19,606 nt of DNA from Bacillota bacterium (GTDB lineage Bacteria; Bacillota; Clostridia; Lachnospirales; Lachnospiraceae): positions 1 to 19,606 of the forward strand of contig JAEXGM010000041.1 of NCBI GenBank assembly GCA_023450835.1, read 5' to 3'. The first letter of the stretch is position 1. Every line of letters begins with the position of its first letter. The position numbers were made by a program, and so were the translations under genes. This document shows, one piece after another, positions 1-8,190 of this stretch. The notes under the pieces were generated by a model. It did not search any database. It had not been told where the DNA came from and saw only the letters and a list, made by a program, of their open reading frames with translations.

Positions 1-3000
1 GAGATATTCTTAATATCGGCATTTTCAAGACTTGTCACCAGTGCGCCTGCCGTATCCAGTGACGTAAGGCAGGTTACACCATTCTCAATAGAAGTTCTTC
101 TTATTAAGAAGCCGTCTCTGCTTTTATCTCTTCCCTGGGTAGGAGTATCAATTACCAGGTCAATTTCATGTCCCATAATAAGGTCGATGATAGTAGGTGA
201 TTCTTTATCCAGCTTATTGACAGGTATTGCTTTTACTCCATTGTCATTTAAATACTTTGCCGTGCTTCTGGTGGCATAAATCTCATAGCCCAGATTCCTG
301 AATCTTCCGGCTATCTCTACCGCTTCCGCCTTATCCGCATCTTTCACGGTAATTATCATCTTTTTATGCTTTGGCAGATTAATTCCGGCACCAAGAAAAG
401 CTTTATAAAGTGCTTCATTAAAAGTCTTTGCAATTCCTAAGCACTCACCGGTGGATTTCATTTCCGGTCCAAGGCTGATATCGGCTCCGTAGAGTTTTTC
501 AAAGGAGAATACCGGCATCTTAATTGCAATATAACCGGCTTCTGCTGCAAGCCCTGTTCCATAGCCCAGTTCCTTTAACTTTCCTCCCAGTATTACCTGA
601 GAAGCAAGCTCAACAATAGGAATTCCGGTCACTTTGCTGATATATGGCACTGTACGGCTGGAACGGGGATTTACTTCTATTACATATACTTCATCGTGAT
701 ATACGATAAACTGTATGTTAATCAAACCGATTACATGAAGAGACTTTGCCAGCCTTCTGGTATATTCCACAAGAACTTCCTGTATCTTCCGGGAGACATT
801 CTGGGCAGGGTATACGGAAATACTGTCACCGGAGTGAATACCGGCACGTTCCACATGTTCCATAATACCGGGTATCAGGATATCTTCTCCATCACATACC
901 GCATCCACTTCCACTTCCTTACCCATAAGGTATTTATCTACCAGAATGGGGTGTTCCTGTACATTTAAGTTGATGATATCCATGAATTCTCGGATATCGT
1001 CATCGCTGATGGCAATCTGCATTCCCTGTCCGCCTAATACATAGGAAGGTCTTACCAGTACCGGATATCCAAGTTCACCGGCTGCTTTGATAGCTTCTTC
1101 CGTTGTAAATACTGTCTTTCCGGCGGGTCTTGGTATGGAGCATTCCTCTAAGATAGCGTCAAAGAGCTCTCTGTCCTCTGCGGCATCAACATCTTCCGCA
1201 CTGGTTCCAAGAATCGGCACACCCATTTTAAGCAAGGCTTCCGTCAATTTGATAGCGGTCTGGCCGCCAAACTGAACAACCGCTCCGTCCGGCTTCTCAA
1301 GGTCTACAATGGATTCCACATCTTCCGGAGTAAGAGGTTCAAAATAGAGTTTATCTGCTATATCAAAGTCCGTACTTACGGTTTCCGGATTGTTATTTAC
1401 AATAATCGTTTCGTAACCTGCTTTGGAAAGGGCCCAAACACTGTGTACGGAGCAATAGTCGAATTCGATACCCTGACCGATACGGATGGGACCGGAACCA
1501 AGCACCATAACTTTCTTTCTGCCTTTTGTTTCCTCCACTTCATTAAAGCTCTTATAGCAGGAATAGTAATAAGGAGTACTGGCTTCAAATTCTGCGGCAC
1601 AGGTATCTACCATCTTGAAAGCCGGGAGTATCTTATATTCTTCTTTACGAAGTTTCTTTATCTCTTCAAGACTCTTACCTGTAAGTTCAGCGATAACGCG
1701 GTCCGGGTATTCCAGTCTTTTAGCTTCTTCTAACAGTTCCTTTGTAAGTGGCTGGCTTTTAAGTTCTTCTTCCATTTCAACCAGAATAGCTATCTTATCC
1801 AAGAACCATCTATCTACCTTTGTGATTGCAAAAATTTCATCATAGGAGATTCCTCTTCTGATGGCTTCTGCGATAACGAATAAGCGGCGGTCATCAATGC
1901 GGTGCAGAAATTCTTTGATATCATCTATAGAATACTTGCTGAAATTACCATAGTTTAAGCTGTAAATATTCTGTTCCAGCGAACGTAATGCCTTCATCAG
2001 GGCGCCTTCAAAGTTGGTACAGATACTCATAACCTCACCGGTCGCTTTCATCTGAGTGGTCAAGGTTCTCTTTGCCATAATGAATTTGTCAAAAGGCCAC
2101 TTCGGTATCTTTACTACCACATAGTCAAGGGCAGGTTCGAAACTGGCATAGGTCTTGCCTGTAATTGCATTGGGGATCTCATCCAGATTATAGCCTAAAG
2201 CGATTTTAGCTGCAACTTTGGCAATGGGGTATCCCGTAGCCTTAGAGGCTAGTGCAGAGGAACGGCTTACCCTTGGATTTACTTCGATTACACAGTATTC
2301 AAAAGAATCAGGATTTAAGGCATATTGTACATTACAACCACCTGTGATATTTAGCTCAGTTATGATGTTAAGAGCTGATGTTCTAAGCATTTGGTATTCT
2401 TTATCGGATAATGTCTGGGAAGGTGCCACAACGATACTGTCCCCGGTATGAACACCGACCGGGTCGATATTTTCCATATTACAAACGGTAATGCAATTTC
2501 CCTGTTTATCCCTCATTACCTCATATTCGATTTCTTTCCAGCCTGCAATACTTCTTTCGATCAGGCACTGTCCCACACGGCTCAATCTAAGACCATTGGA
2601 GCAGATTTCTTTTAAGATTTCCGCATCAGCGGCAATACCGCCTCCGCTTCCCCCAAGGGTATAAGCAGGTCTTACTACTACCGGATAGCCAATGGTTTCT
2701 GCAAAGATCAATGCATCTTCCACTTTGGTCACTACGGTGCTGGATGCACAAGGTTCGCCAATTTTCTCCATGGTGGATTTGAATTCCTGACGATCCTCAG
2801 CCTTCTTAATTGTTTCCGAAGTAGTTCCTATCAAGCGGATTCCGTTGTCTTTTAAAAAGCCGGATTCCTCTAATTCCATGGCAATATTCAGTGCTGCCTG
2901 ACCGCCAAGAGTGGGAAGTACGCTATCGGGCATCTCAAGAAGAAGAATCTTCTTCACCATATCCGGTGTCAGCGGCTCTATATATACTTTATCCGCAATA

Positions 3001-3176
3001 TCTTTATCTGTCATAATGGTTGCGGGATTTGAGTTTACTAATATTACTTCAACTCCTTCTTCTTTTAAAGAACGGCAGGCCTGCGTACCGGCATAGTCAA
3101 ATTCTGCTGCCTGCCCGATTATAATAGGACCGGACCCAATAACCAAAACTTTTTTGATATTCTCTATTCTTGGCAT
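1..3176 (-). CDS. carB: Carbamoyl-phosphate synthase large subunit (3' end beyond window)
   Basis: This subunit uses ammonia from CarA, bicarbonate and two ATP to make carbamoyl phosphate for pyrimidine and arginine synthesis in the cytoplasm. The frame reads from ATG at 3176 without a stop to the window edge, giving 1058 residues; family members are about 1065-1075, so only the last few residues are missing. The protein opens with MPRIENIKKVLVIGSGP and shows the expected duplication: a first ATP-grasp half with RPAYTLGGSGGG near residue 170, and a second half beginning KVMVLGSGPIRIGQG near 555 with RPSYVLGGQGM near 720. The last 120 or so residues are the MGS-like allosteric domain, where UMP or ornithine would bind in relatives. 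A GGAGG sits 7 nt before the ATG, inside the end of carA, so the two are translationally coupled. Large plus-strand frames here are shadows. Confidence 0.97.
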   Translation of the reverse strand, partial: MPRIENIKKVLVIGSGPIIIGQAAEFDYAGTQACRSLKEEGVEVILVNSNPATIMTDKDIADKVYIEPLTPDMVKKILLLEMPDSVLPTLGGQAALNIAMELEESGFLKDNGIRLIGTTSETIKKAEDRQEFKSTMEKIGEPCASSTVVTKVEDALIFAETIGYPVVVRPAYTLGGSGGGIAADAEILKEICSNGLRLSRVGQCLIERSIAGWKEIEYEVMRDKQGNCITVCNMENIDPVGVHTGDSIVVAPSQTLSDKEYQMLRTSALNIITELNITGGCNVQYALNPDSFEYCVIEVNPRVSRSSALASKATGYPIAKVAAKIALGYNLDEIPNAITGKTYASFEPALDYVVVKIPKWPFDKFIMAKRTLTTQMKATGEVMSICTNFEGALMKALRSLEQNIYSLNYGNFSKYSIDDIKEFLHRIDDRRLFVIAEAIRRGISYDEIFAITKVDRWFLDKIAILVEMEEELKSQPLTKELLEEAKRLEYPDRVIAELTGKSLEEIKKLRKEEYKILPAFKMVDTCAAEFEASTPYYYSCYKSFNEVEETKGRKKVMVLGSGPIRIGQGIEFDYCSVHSVWALSKAGYETIIVNNNPETVSTDFDIADKLYFEPLTPEDVESIVDLEKPDGAVVQFGGQTAIKLTEALLKMGVPILGTSAEDVDAAEDRELFDAILEECSIPRPAGKTVFTTEEAIKAAGELGYPVLVRPSYVLGGQGMQIAISDDDIREFMDIINLNVQEHPILVDKYLMGKEVEVDAVCDGEDILIPGIMEHVERAGIHSGDSISVYPAQNVSRKIQEVLVEYTRRLAKSLHVIGLINIQFIVYHDEVYVIEVNPRSSRTVPYISKVTGIPIVELASQVILGGKLKELGYGTGLAAEAGYIAIKMPVFSFEKLYGADISLGPEMKSTGECLGIAKTFNEALYKAFLGAGINLPKHKKMIITVKDADKAEAVEIAGRFRNLGYEIYATRSTAKYLNDNGVKAIPVNKLDKESPTIIDLIMGHEIDLVIDTPTQGRDKSRDGFLIRRTSIENGVTCLTSLDTAGALVTSLENADIKNI

Positions 3177-4312
3177 CCCTGCACCTCCATCATTTTAATA
3201 AACTCATCAAACAGAAACTCGGAATCCTGAGGACCGGCACAGGCCTCGGGATGAAATTGAACCGTGAAAATATTTTTACCCAGGTAATGATAACCTTCAT
3301 TGGTCCCGTCATTGGCATTGACAAAATATTTTTCAGCAATTTCTTCTTTCAGGGTACCATCTTCTACTACATAACCGTGATTCTGGGAAGAGATATATAC
3401 ACGGCCTGTCTGTAAATCCTTTACCGGATGGTTGGCACCTCTGTGTCCGTACTTTAACTTTCTGGTATCTCCGCCGCAGGCTAATGCCATAAGCTGGTGT
3501 CCCAGGCAGATTGCAAAGATGGGAATGTCACTTTGATACATTTTCTTTATTTCTTCAATTACTTCCACACATTCCTTCGGGTCTCCCGGTCCGTTTGAAA
3601 GCATAATTCCATCAGGCATATCTCCAAATACCTCTTCTGCTTTCGTAAGAGCCGGATAGACTGTCACATCACAGCCTCTTTTTAGCAGGCAGTCCTTTAT
3701 ATTATCCTTAGAGCCATAATCCATCAAGGCTACTTTATAATGACCTGTTTTGTAGGGATTTACCTTTAAGCCGCTTCTTGCAAGGTCTGCATCTCCCGGT
3801 ACAAAATCCTTTGCCAGGTAGCTTTTCTTTTCCGGGCAAGTTACTTTATTAACCACACCCGCTACCTTATGCACTTTTAATTCCTTTATTACTTCCTGAA
3901 CATCCAGCTCTTCCCTGCAGGTTATCATGCCGTTCATAGTGCCCTTTTCCCTTAATATCTTCGTAAGAGCCCTGGTGTCAATCCCTGCAATACCGGGGAT
4001 ATCATTCTGTTTTAAGAAATGTTCAATTGTATCCTCACTGCGGAAGTTACTGGGTCTTCTTGCGATTTCTCTCACAATATACCCGTCAACCCAAGACTTT
4101 TTAGATTCCATGTCTTCATAGCATACTCCATAATTTCCAATCAAAGGATATGTCATAACAACAGCCTGTCCTGCATAAGAAGGATCTGTCAATACCTCCA
4201 GATAGCCTGACATAGATGTATTAAATACAATTTCACTGATAGCATCCCTTGTTGAACCAATACTTGTTCCCGCAAATACATTGCCGTCTTCCAGTATTAA
4301 GAAAGCCTGCAT
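3164..4312 (-). CDS. carA: Carbamoyl-phosphate synthase small (glutaminase) subunit
   Basis: CarA hydrolyses glutamine and channels ammonia to CarB. From ATG at 4312 the product is 382 residues, normal for the family. The N-terminal CPSase domain starts MQAFLILEDGNVFAG. The C-terminal class I glutamine amidotransferase domain carries the nucleophile elbow FAICLGHQ (Cys at about residue 269) and the HPE dyad in VQFHPEA (His and Glu at about 354 and 356). I chose ATG 4312 because an AGGTGG lies 5 nt upstream and the protein then begins like its relatives; a GTG at 4321 in the same frame would add three residues. The stop at 3164-3166 lies 13 nt inside carB. The gene follows a roughly 200-nt leader with an intrinsic terminator, so attenuation is likely. 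Assignment is firm; the start is moderately sure. Confidence 0.96.
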   Translation of the reverse strand: MQAFLILEDGNVFAGTSIGSTRDAISEIVFNTSMSGYLEVLTDPSYAGQAVVMTYPLIGNYGVCYEDMESKKSWVDGYIVREIARRPSNFRSEDTIEHFLKQNDIPGIAGIDTRALTKILREKGTMNGMITCREELDVQEVIKELKVHKVAGVVNKVTCPEKKSYLAKDFVPGDADLARSGLKVNPYKTGHYKVALMDYGSKDNIKDCLLKRGCDVTVYPALTKAEEVFGDMPDGIMLSNGPGDPKECVEVIEEIKKMYQSDIPIFAICLGHQLMALACGGDTRKLKYGHRGANHPVKDLQTGRVYISSQNHGYVVEDGTLKEEIAEKYFVNANDGTNEGYHYLGKNIFTVQFHPEACAGPQDSEFLFDEFIKMMEVQGCQE

Positions 4313-4422
4313 AACTTCCACCTGTTCCTTTCAAAGTCGTAGATTTCACAGTTCCCGTGCCTGCAAAAACAGGCATACACCTGTTTTTGCCCGAAAAAAA
4401 AGAGTAGATAATTCTTTACCAT
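4297..4422 (-). CDS. Possible 41-residue leader peptide overlapping the carA start
   Basis: A short frame opens with ATG at 4422, 4 nt after a GGGAG, and ends at TAA 4297-4299, 13 nt inside carA in another frame. It begins MVKNYLLFFFGQKQ; the Phe run is encoded by the U-tract of the leader terminator, and the whole terminator stem except its 5' arm is within the frame. In enteric bacteria the pyrBI operon has a leader of 44 codons that spans a U-rich pause and terminator, so the arrangement is suggestive. That analogy is inference. No homologue is known to me, and the frame could be chance, as a stop-free run of 41 codons is not rare. Confidence 0.3.
   Translation of the reverse strand: MVKNYLLFFFGQKQVYACFCRHGNCEIYDFERNRWKLCRLS
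4358..4390 (-). promoter_or_regulatory. Two mutually exclusive hairpins just before carA
   Basis: A perfect 11-bp stem forms between 4380-4390 and 4363-4373 (GCAAAAACAGG with CCTGTTTTTGC, 6-nt loop). Its 3' arm can instead pair downstream as TGCCTG with CAGGCA (4358-4375). The hairpins lie between the leader terminator and the carA ribosome binding site. They might affect translation start or protect the message, but there is no U-run after them, so they are not terminators. Confidence 0.4.
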
Positions 4423-4429
4423 ACTACTC
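4394..4429 (-). terminator. Intrinsic terminator inside the carA leader (putative attenuator)
   Basis: On the minus strand GAGTAG (4424-4429) pairs with CTACTC (4402-4407), six base pairs across a 16-nt loop, directly followed by eight T (4394-4401). It sits between the carA promoter and the carA start, so it would stop transcription before carA unless prevented. A competing pairing is possible between 4445-4451 and 4427-4433 (seven pairs including G-U), which takes part of the terminator 5' arm. This is the layout of a pyrimidine attenuator, but I could not find a convincing PyrR-binding consensus. Confidence 0.55.
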
Positions 4430-4514
4430 CCGCAATAGTGCCTGACAGGAGGTTTAAAAAATGTATCATTTACTAACTCTCTCCCTTGAGCCTACAGATA
4501 CCCAAATTGCTAAA

Positions 4515-4543
4515 ATTCTATCACATCTCTTTTCAAAACACAA
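4515..4543 (-). promoter_or_regulatory. Candidate SigA promoter for carAB
   Basis: On the minus strand TTGTGT (4538-4543) and TAGAAT (4515-4520) are separated by exactly 17 nt. The -10 matches five of six consensus bases and the -35 three of six. Predicted start near 4508 gives a leader of about 195 nt before carA, enough to hold the attenuator-like structures. Confidence 0.45.
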
Positions 4544-4765
4544 GAAGTTTTTTATTAGAATTTTATAGCTCATTTATAAGGAGCTGTTATTTATTTTTAT
4601 TCATAATTTTATATAATTATACATTGTTATAAATAAATAATCAAGCTGCATTTAAAAATTAAAATTTCCCTCTTATAGAGTTCAACAAAAGAGACAGTCC
4701 CCTACTAGCTTTAACACTAAAATGATACTGCCCCATAAACATCATTCTATACTAATAAGTGTCAA

Positions 4766-4890
4766 AAAGTCCTGCCTCAATACGTATACAGGCGATTCGC
4801 ACAAAATAGAAAGACTTATGCGCCTTGGAACCAGTGCATAAGTCTTTCTATTTTGTGCAAATCGCCGTCCCCTCGAGAAAGACAGTCCTT
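4766..4890 (-). repeat. Long covarying hairpin element, copy 1
   Basis: Two 31-nt arms (4791-4821 and 4836-4866) are complementary except at one position that can be a wobble pair, around a 14-nt loop. Read on the minus strand, the loop region CTGGTTCCAAGGCGCAT and the upper stem AGAAAGACTTATGC recur in copy 2 at 15467-15595. The arms differ at five positions, each changed on both sides so that pairing holds. Weaker similarity extends about 25 nt on both sides, including GGAC before the stem and GCCTGT...GAGG...CTTTT after it. The element starts 8 nt after the sleC-like stop codon, in sense with that gene and with carAB downstream. It may act as a terminator or processed RNA for the gene before it; a MITE-like or REP-like repeat is the other reading. 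Confidence 0.8.
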
Positions 4891-4897
4891 TATCCCA

Positions 4898-6175
4898 CTA
4901 TTGATTCAACTCTCCGATTCTAGTTACCGCAACATAAATTCCCGATATTTTATACCAGGTAGGAAGGTCAACGATTCCATTAGCCGGAAGACCGAAAGCC
5001 TGCTGAAAAGCCGTAACCGCAGCCTGTGTCTGGGGCCCGAAGGCACCATCCACTGCAATTACCGGAATGGAAGTGTACACTCCCGCAATCGCATTTAACT
5101 GATCCTGCATTTGTCTGACACTGTCTCCCCTGGAACCTATGGTAAGATTGGCACCCGGCCAGGAACTGGGAACTCCTGCTACTTCCGTGGCAGAATTAAT
5201 GTACATATTGGCACCATAGAAATTCCTTAATATCTGAATAGCTGATAAGCCCTGGTCTCCCAGTGATTTTGACCCCCACTGTGTCATCCAGCCCGGACAA
5301 GTTACATTCCTTCCGTCGCAGTATTGAGTCAGGATAGGCTGAACTACATTTGGCCTGGACAGATAATTATTGAATACCTGGTCTACCGACTGAGATATGG
5401 TATCATATATATTCCTTCCGTTCATCCACTTATGGTCGAATGCAGTGGATGACGTTATCGTAAAATTATATCCTCTGTTTCTATACCATTCTGTGTATAC
5501 GCGGTTCAGGGTAAAAGACATAATAGCAAGTATATTAGCTGTGATGGTAGATGCGGGCCATGTAGCATATATTTCACTGGAAGCCACATTCTTAATATAA
5601 TCCCTGTAACGTACATAGTGATTTTCCGTACTGGTATCGGTAGGCGGTCCGTCATGAACAATTACGAATTCCGGAATTACGACTCTTGATAAAACGATTT
5701 CGCCGCTCTCACTGGTAGGTTTTATTTCTGATTCTGCTATTTTAGGCGGATAATCACCGTAAAGGGTATGGGGTGGTATGACATATAATTGATTTCCCGG
5801 CTGGGCTCTTAAAGTAATGGGCTGAATAGCCGTAACATCCGGCAATATCTGTGAGCCGTCTACATCTACATTATCAAAGCCCTCTGCAGAAACGGTAATG
5901 TTATATTCCGAGTATGGCTGTGCGTCGGAAGTGGCATCAAGGCTGTAGTCAAGAGAAGGTGCCGGCAAGTCAACCTGAGAAGTTCTGCCTTGACTATCCG
6001 TCGTCAATTCTTCAACGGTGGAATCGGGATTACCGGTATAAGTAATTCTGACTTTGGCACCCGGTACCGGGCGAAATCCCTGCTCTGTTGTTACATCCAC
6101 CTGCAGTTTTCCAAAATTTTGAGTTCCCATCTGTGCCGGATATACTTTTATCTGATTATACTTATAACTTTCCAT
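4898..6175 (-). CDS. sleC: SleC-like spore cortex-lytic enzyme with C-terminal peptidoglycan-binding domain
   Basis: SleC-type proteins hydrolyse the cortex peptidoglycan of clostridial spores during germination after pro-peptide removal by Csp proteases. The 425-residue product is close to the roughly 440 of C. perfringens SleC. Residues 20-125 form a beta-rich region like a carboxypeptidase-regulatory fold (FGKLQVDVTTEQG, VPGAKVRI), probably the pro-region. Residues 165-330 match the SpoIID-like lytic region (IKNVASSEIYATWP, IMSFTLNRVYTEW), with Glu201 a candidate catalytic residue. Residues 345-415 are a PG_binding_1 domain (LTIGSRGDSVRQMQDQL, VDGAFGPQTQAAV). No signal peptide is visible, as expected for a protein made in the mother cell or forespore. 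VVIPE at 165-169 lies near where relatives are cleaved (inference). The ribosome site before ATG 6175 is poor. A SigE-like promoter lies upstream. Confidence 0.85.
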   Translation of the reverse strand: MESYKYNQIKVYPAQMGTQNFGKLQVDVTTEQGFRPVPGAKVRITYTGNPDSTVEELTTDSQGRTSQVDLPAPSLDYSLDATSDAQPYSEYNITVSAEGFDNVDVDGSQILPDVTAIQPITLRAQPGNQLYVIPPHTLYGDYPPKIAESEIKPTSESGEIVLSRVVIPEFVIVHDGPPTDTSTENHYVRYRDYIKNVASSEIYATWPASTITANILAIMSFTLNRVYTEWYRNRGYNFTITSSTAFDHKWMNGRNIYDTISQSVDQVFNNYLSRPNVVQPILTQYCDGRNVTCPGWMTQWGSKSLGDQGLSAIQILRNFYGANMYINSATEVAGVPSSWPGANLTIGSRGDSVRQMQDQLNAIAGVYTSIPVIAVDGAFGPQTQAAVTAFQQAFGLPANGIVDLPTWYKISGIYVAVTRIGELNQ

Positions 6176-6206
6176 TTTTCACACTTTTATTCCAAAGATT
6201 TAATTA

Positions 6207-6235
6207 AATATATGCAGGAATAATTTGAAAAATAC
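6207..6235 (-). promoter_or_regulatory. Candidate SigE-type sporulation promoter of the sleC-like gene
   Basis: On the minus strand GTATTTT (6229-6235) and CATATATT (6207-6214) are 14 nt apart. They match the mother-cell SigE consensus at five of seven and about seven of eight positions, and lie 32 nt before the start codon. The sequence is AT-rich, so chance resemblance is possible; the fit with a sporulation gene raises the odds. Confidence 0.35.
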
Positions 6236-6263
6236 AATGCATTTTTTTAATTTGCCATTTTGG

Positions 6264-6327
6264 TCTGAAAAAATACAATAAGAGGTTCCGGTACAATCTT
6301 CTTCCCACTTGCACCGGAACCTCTTAT
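6264..6327 (-). terminator. Terminator of the ABC importer operon
   Basis: Arms 6309-6327 and 6278-6296 form a 19-bp stem with a single G-U pair and a 12-nt loop. On the minus strand it is followed by TTGTATTTTTTC. It begins 17 nt after the last ATPase gene and separates the importer operon from the sleC-like gene. Confidence 0.92.
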
Positions 6328-6343
6328 CTTAAAACATTAATAT

Positions 6344-7186
6344 TTATACAGTAGACAAATCCCATTCTTCATATATCTTTGGCACGTCGCTAATAAGACG
6401 CTTTGTATAATCTGCCTTGGAATGAAGAATCACTTCATCTGCAGTACCTCTTTCAACAAACTTACCATGCTCCATAATATATACGCTGTCCGATATATAA
6501 TAAGCAAGGCCGATGTCATGGGTAATGAATATAATTGTCATACCCGTTTCATCTCTAAGATGCAATAGCATATCCAGTATCGTGGCACGTGAACATGCAT
6601 CAATCATGGAAGTAGGCTCATCAGCAAGCAAAATCTTAGGTTTCAATAAAAAGATACGCGCAATCATAAGGCGCTGCATCTGACCTCCTGAAAGCTCAAA
6701 GGGATACTTATTGGTAAGCTCTGCGAATTTCAGATTTACAAAGCTGCAGGCTTCCGTCATCATCTCTATTTTCTTCTCCATAGGAAAACTTCTTCCGCCG
6801 CGCATATTGATACAATCAATAAGAACCGTATCTATCTTGGAAAAGATGTTATAGGAGGAAAAGGGGTCCTGAAAGATTGCCTGGATATCCTTCCAATATT
6901 CCTTTTTCTTTTTCCGGTTACTGATATCACGAGGTTTTCCCTGAAAGAATATCTCACCTTCCGTTTCATTGCTGAGTCCCAGAAGCAACTTGCTAATAGT
7001 AGTCTTTCCGCTTCCGGATTCTCCAACAATTGAGATTAATTCTCCCTCATGGAATTCAAAATCCACATGGTCCACGGCAACTGTTTTTTTATTTCCGTAA
7101 CCAAATATTTTGGTGACACCTTTTCCGCTTAAGCATAAATTTTTTTGAACCTTACTGTTCTCTTTTGCCTTTTCACTCATTGCCAT
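6344..7186 (-). CDS. Opp/Dpp-type ABC importer ATPase, F subunit
   Basis: This is the second of two nucleotide-binding subunits that power the importer, acting on the cytoplasmic face of the membrane. In 280 residues it has Walker A GESGSGKT at 55-62, the Q-loop in IFQDPFSS near 106, signature LSGGQ at 165-169, Walker B ILLADE at 185-190 and the switch His at 223. All catalytic residues are intact. It is shorter than most OppF proteins (about 305-330) because the Cys-rich C-terminal extension is missing; the paired D subunit keeps one. The start overlaps the D gene by 14 nt from ATG 7186; ATG 7180 is also possible and better spaced from GGGAGG. The family name suggests peptides, but the operon context favours a sugar substrate (inference). 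Confidence 0.93.
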   Translation of the reverse strand: MAMSEKAKENSKVQKNLCLSGKGVTKIFGYGNKKTVAVDHVDFEFHEGELISIVGESGSGKTTISKLLLGLSNETEGEIFFQGKPRDISNRKKKKEYWKDIQAIFQDPFSSYNIFSKIDTVLIDCINMRGGRSFPMEKKIEMMTEACSFVNLKFAELTNKYPFELSGGQMQRLMIARIFLLKPKILLADEPTSMIDACSRATILDMLLHLRDETGMTIIFITHDIGLAYYISDSVYIMEHGKFVERGTADEVILHSKADYTKRLISDVPKIYEEWDLSTV

Positions 7187-8180
7187 ACACCTCCCTCAGC
7201 TTTTCAACATCATAAATACAACGGTAGCTGCGTCCTTCTCCAAAATCTTTTGAATCAATGGCGGTTGCACGGCATTCAGCAGTGGCATATTTACATCTTT
7301 CGGCAAAACGGCAGCCCGAAGGAGGTCTCTTTAAGTTGGGAGGAGTTCCGGGAATAGCTGTAAGTTTCACATCACGGCTTCCCGCTTCCGGAACAATAAT
7401 GGAGCCCATAAGTCCTTTGGAATAGGGATGAATAGGGTCAAATACCATTTCCTTTGCCAGGCCTTTTTCTACTATCTGACCGGCATACATTACCATAATA
7501 TCATCTGTTACATTATATAATAAAGGCAGCTCATGGGTTATAAATATCATGGATTTGATGTATCCTTTCTCCATGAGGTTCTTTAACATCTTAATAACCA
7601 TCTTCTGACTGGTTACGTCAAGAGCACTGGAAGGCTCATCAGCTATTAATACCTTGGGAGAAAGAATGGTGGATATGGCTATTACCGTTCTCTGCTTCAT
7701 ACCGCCGGATAACTCTACCGCATGTTTTTCAAGAACAGTGGCGGGAAGCCCCAGCTCTTCAAATCTGGCTTTTGCCATCTCATAGATTTCTTTTTTCGTT
7801 TTCTTCGGCTCATGAACATGTATTACATCTTCGATAAAGCGGATAATCTTCTGAGTTGGATTTAATGCATTCATAGCTGCCTGAGGTATATAAGCAATTT
7901 CTGTTCCCAATATATTTTTTCGTATATCATCGGGGTTCATCTTGGAAATATTGTTTCCGTCTACGATAATATCTCCGCTCATGTAGTGAAGAGGAGGAAA
8001 ATAATATCCCATAAGACTAAGTGCCAAAGTAGACTTTCCACAGCCTGATTCACCCGCGATACCAAGGGATTTTCCTTCTTCAATCTTTAAGGATACCCCG
8101 TCAACAGCATAAACATCTTCCCCGAATCTTGTAATATATTTTGTCTTGAGGTCTCTGACCTCCAGAATTGTCTTTCCCAT
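7173..8180 (-). CDS. Opp/Dpp-type ABC importer ATPase, D subunit
   Basis: This is the first nucleotide-binding subunit of the importer. The 335-residue protein has Walker A GESGCGKS at 43-50, the Q-loop Gln at 100 in YIPQAAMNALNP, signature LSGG at 157-160, Walker B VLIADE at 177-182 and switch His at 216. The C-terminal oligopeptide-transporter extension carries four cysteines (290, 296, 303, 321) in GCRFAERCKY and AECRA; this pattern binds an iron-sulfur cluster in studied DppD-type proteins, so the same is likely here. A clean AGGAGG precedes ATG 8180, 10 nt after the stop of the permease gene upstream. It overlaps the F-subunit gene, indicating coupled translation and stoichiometric production. 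Confidence 0.94.
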   Translation of the reverse strand: MGKTILEVRDLKTKYITRFGEDVYAVDGVSLKIEEGKSLGIAGESGCGKSTLALSLMGYYFPPLHYMSGDIIVDGNNISKMNPDDIRKNILGTEIAYIPQAAMNALNPTQKIIRFIEDVIHVHEPKKTKKEIYEMAKARFEELGLPATVLEKHAVELSGGMKQRTVIAISTILSPKVLIADEPSSALDVTSQKMVIKMLKNLMEKGYIKSMIFITHELPLLYNVTDDIMVMYAGQIVEKGLAKEMVFDPIHPYSKGLMGSIIVPEAGSRDVKLTAIPGTPPNLKRPPSGCRFAERCKYATAECRATAIDSKDFGEGRSYRCIYDVEKLREVYGNE

Positions 8181-8190
8181 AGCGGACCTC

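Noticed and set aside
696..3415. Several plus-strand open frames of 60-96 codons
   Set aside because: All lie antisense to carB and carA, lack good ribosome sites and show no recognisable domains; they are shadows of the conserved minus-strand frames.
4461..4568. Plus-strand 35-codon frame preceded by a perfect AGGAGG 8 nt upstream
   Set aside because: It lies antisense in the carAB leader, has no promoter that I can see, and the AGGAGG is explained as one arm of a possible alternative leader pairing. The peptide resembles nothing I know.
4681..4740. Sequence resembling a decayed insertion-sequence end (GGGGACTGTCTC and GGGGCAGTATC on the minus strand)
   Set aside because: Only short similar words, no matching partner end, no transposase remnant, and no target duplication. 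Too weak to call.
4791..4866. Long hairpin read as an ordinary intrinsic terminator of the sleC-like gene
   Set aside because: The stem is far longer than needed, the T-run is about 20 nt beyond it, and a covarying second copy exists elsewhere, so a simple terminator label would hide its nature. A terminator function remains possible.
7145..7357. Plus-strand 70-codon frame across the junction of the two ATPase genes
   Set aside because: Antisense to two intact ATPase genes, no ribosome site and no recognisable motif.
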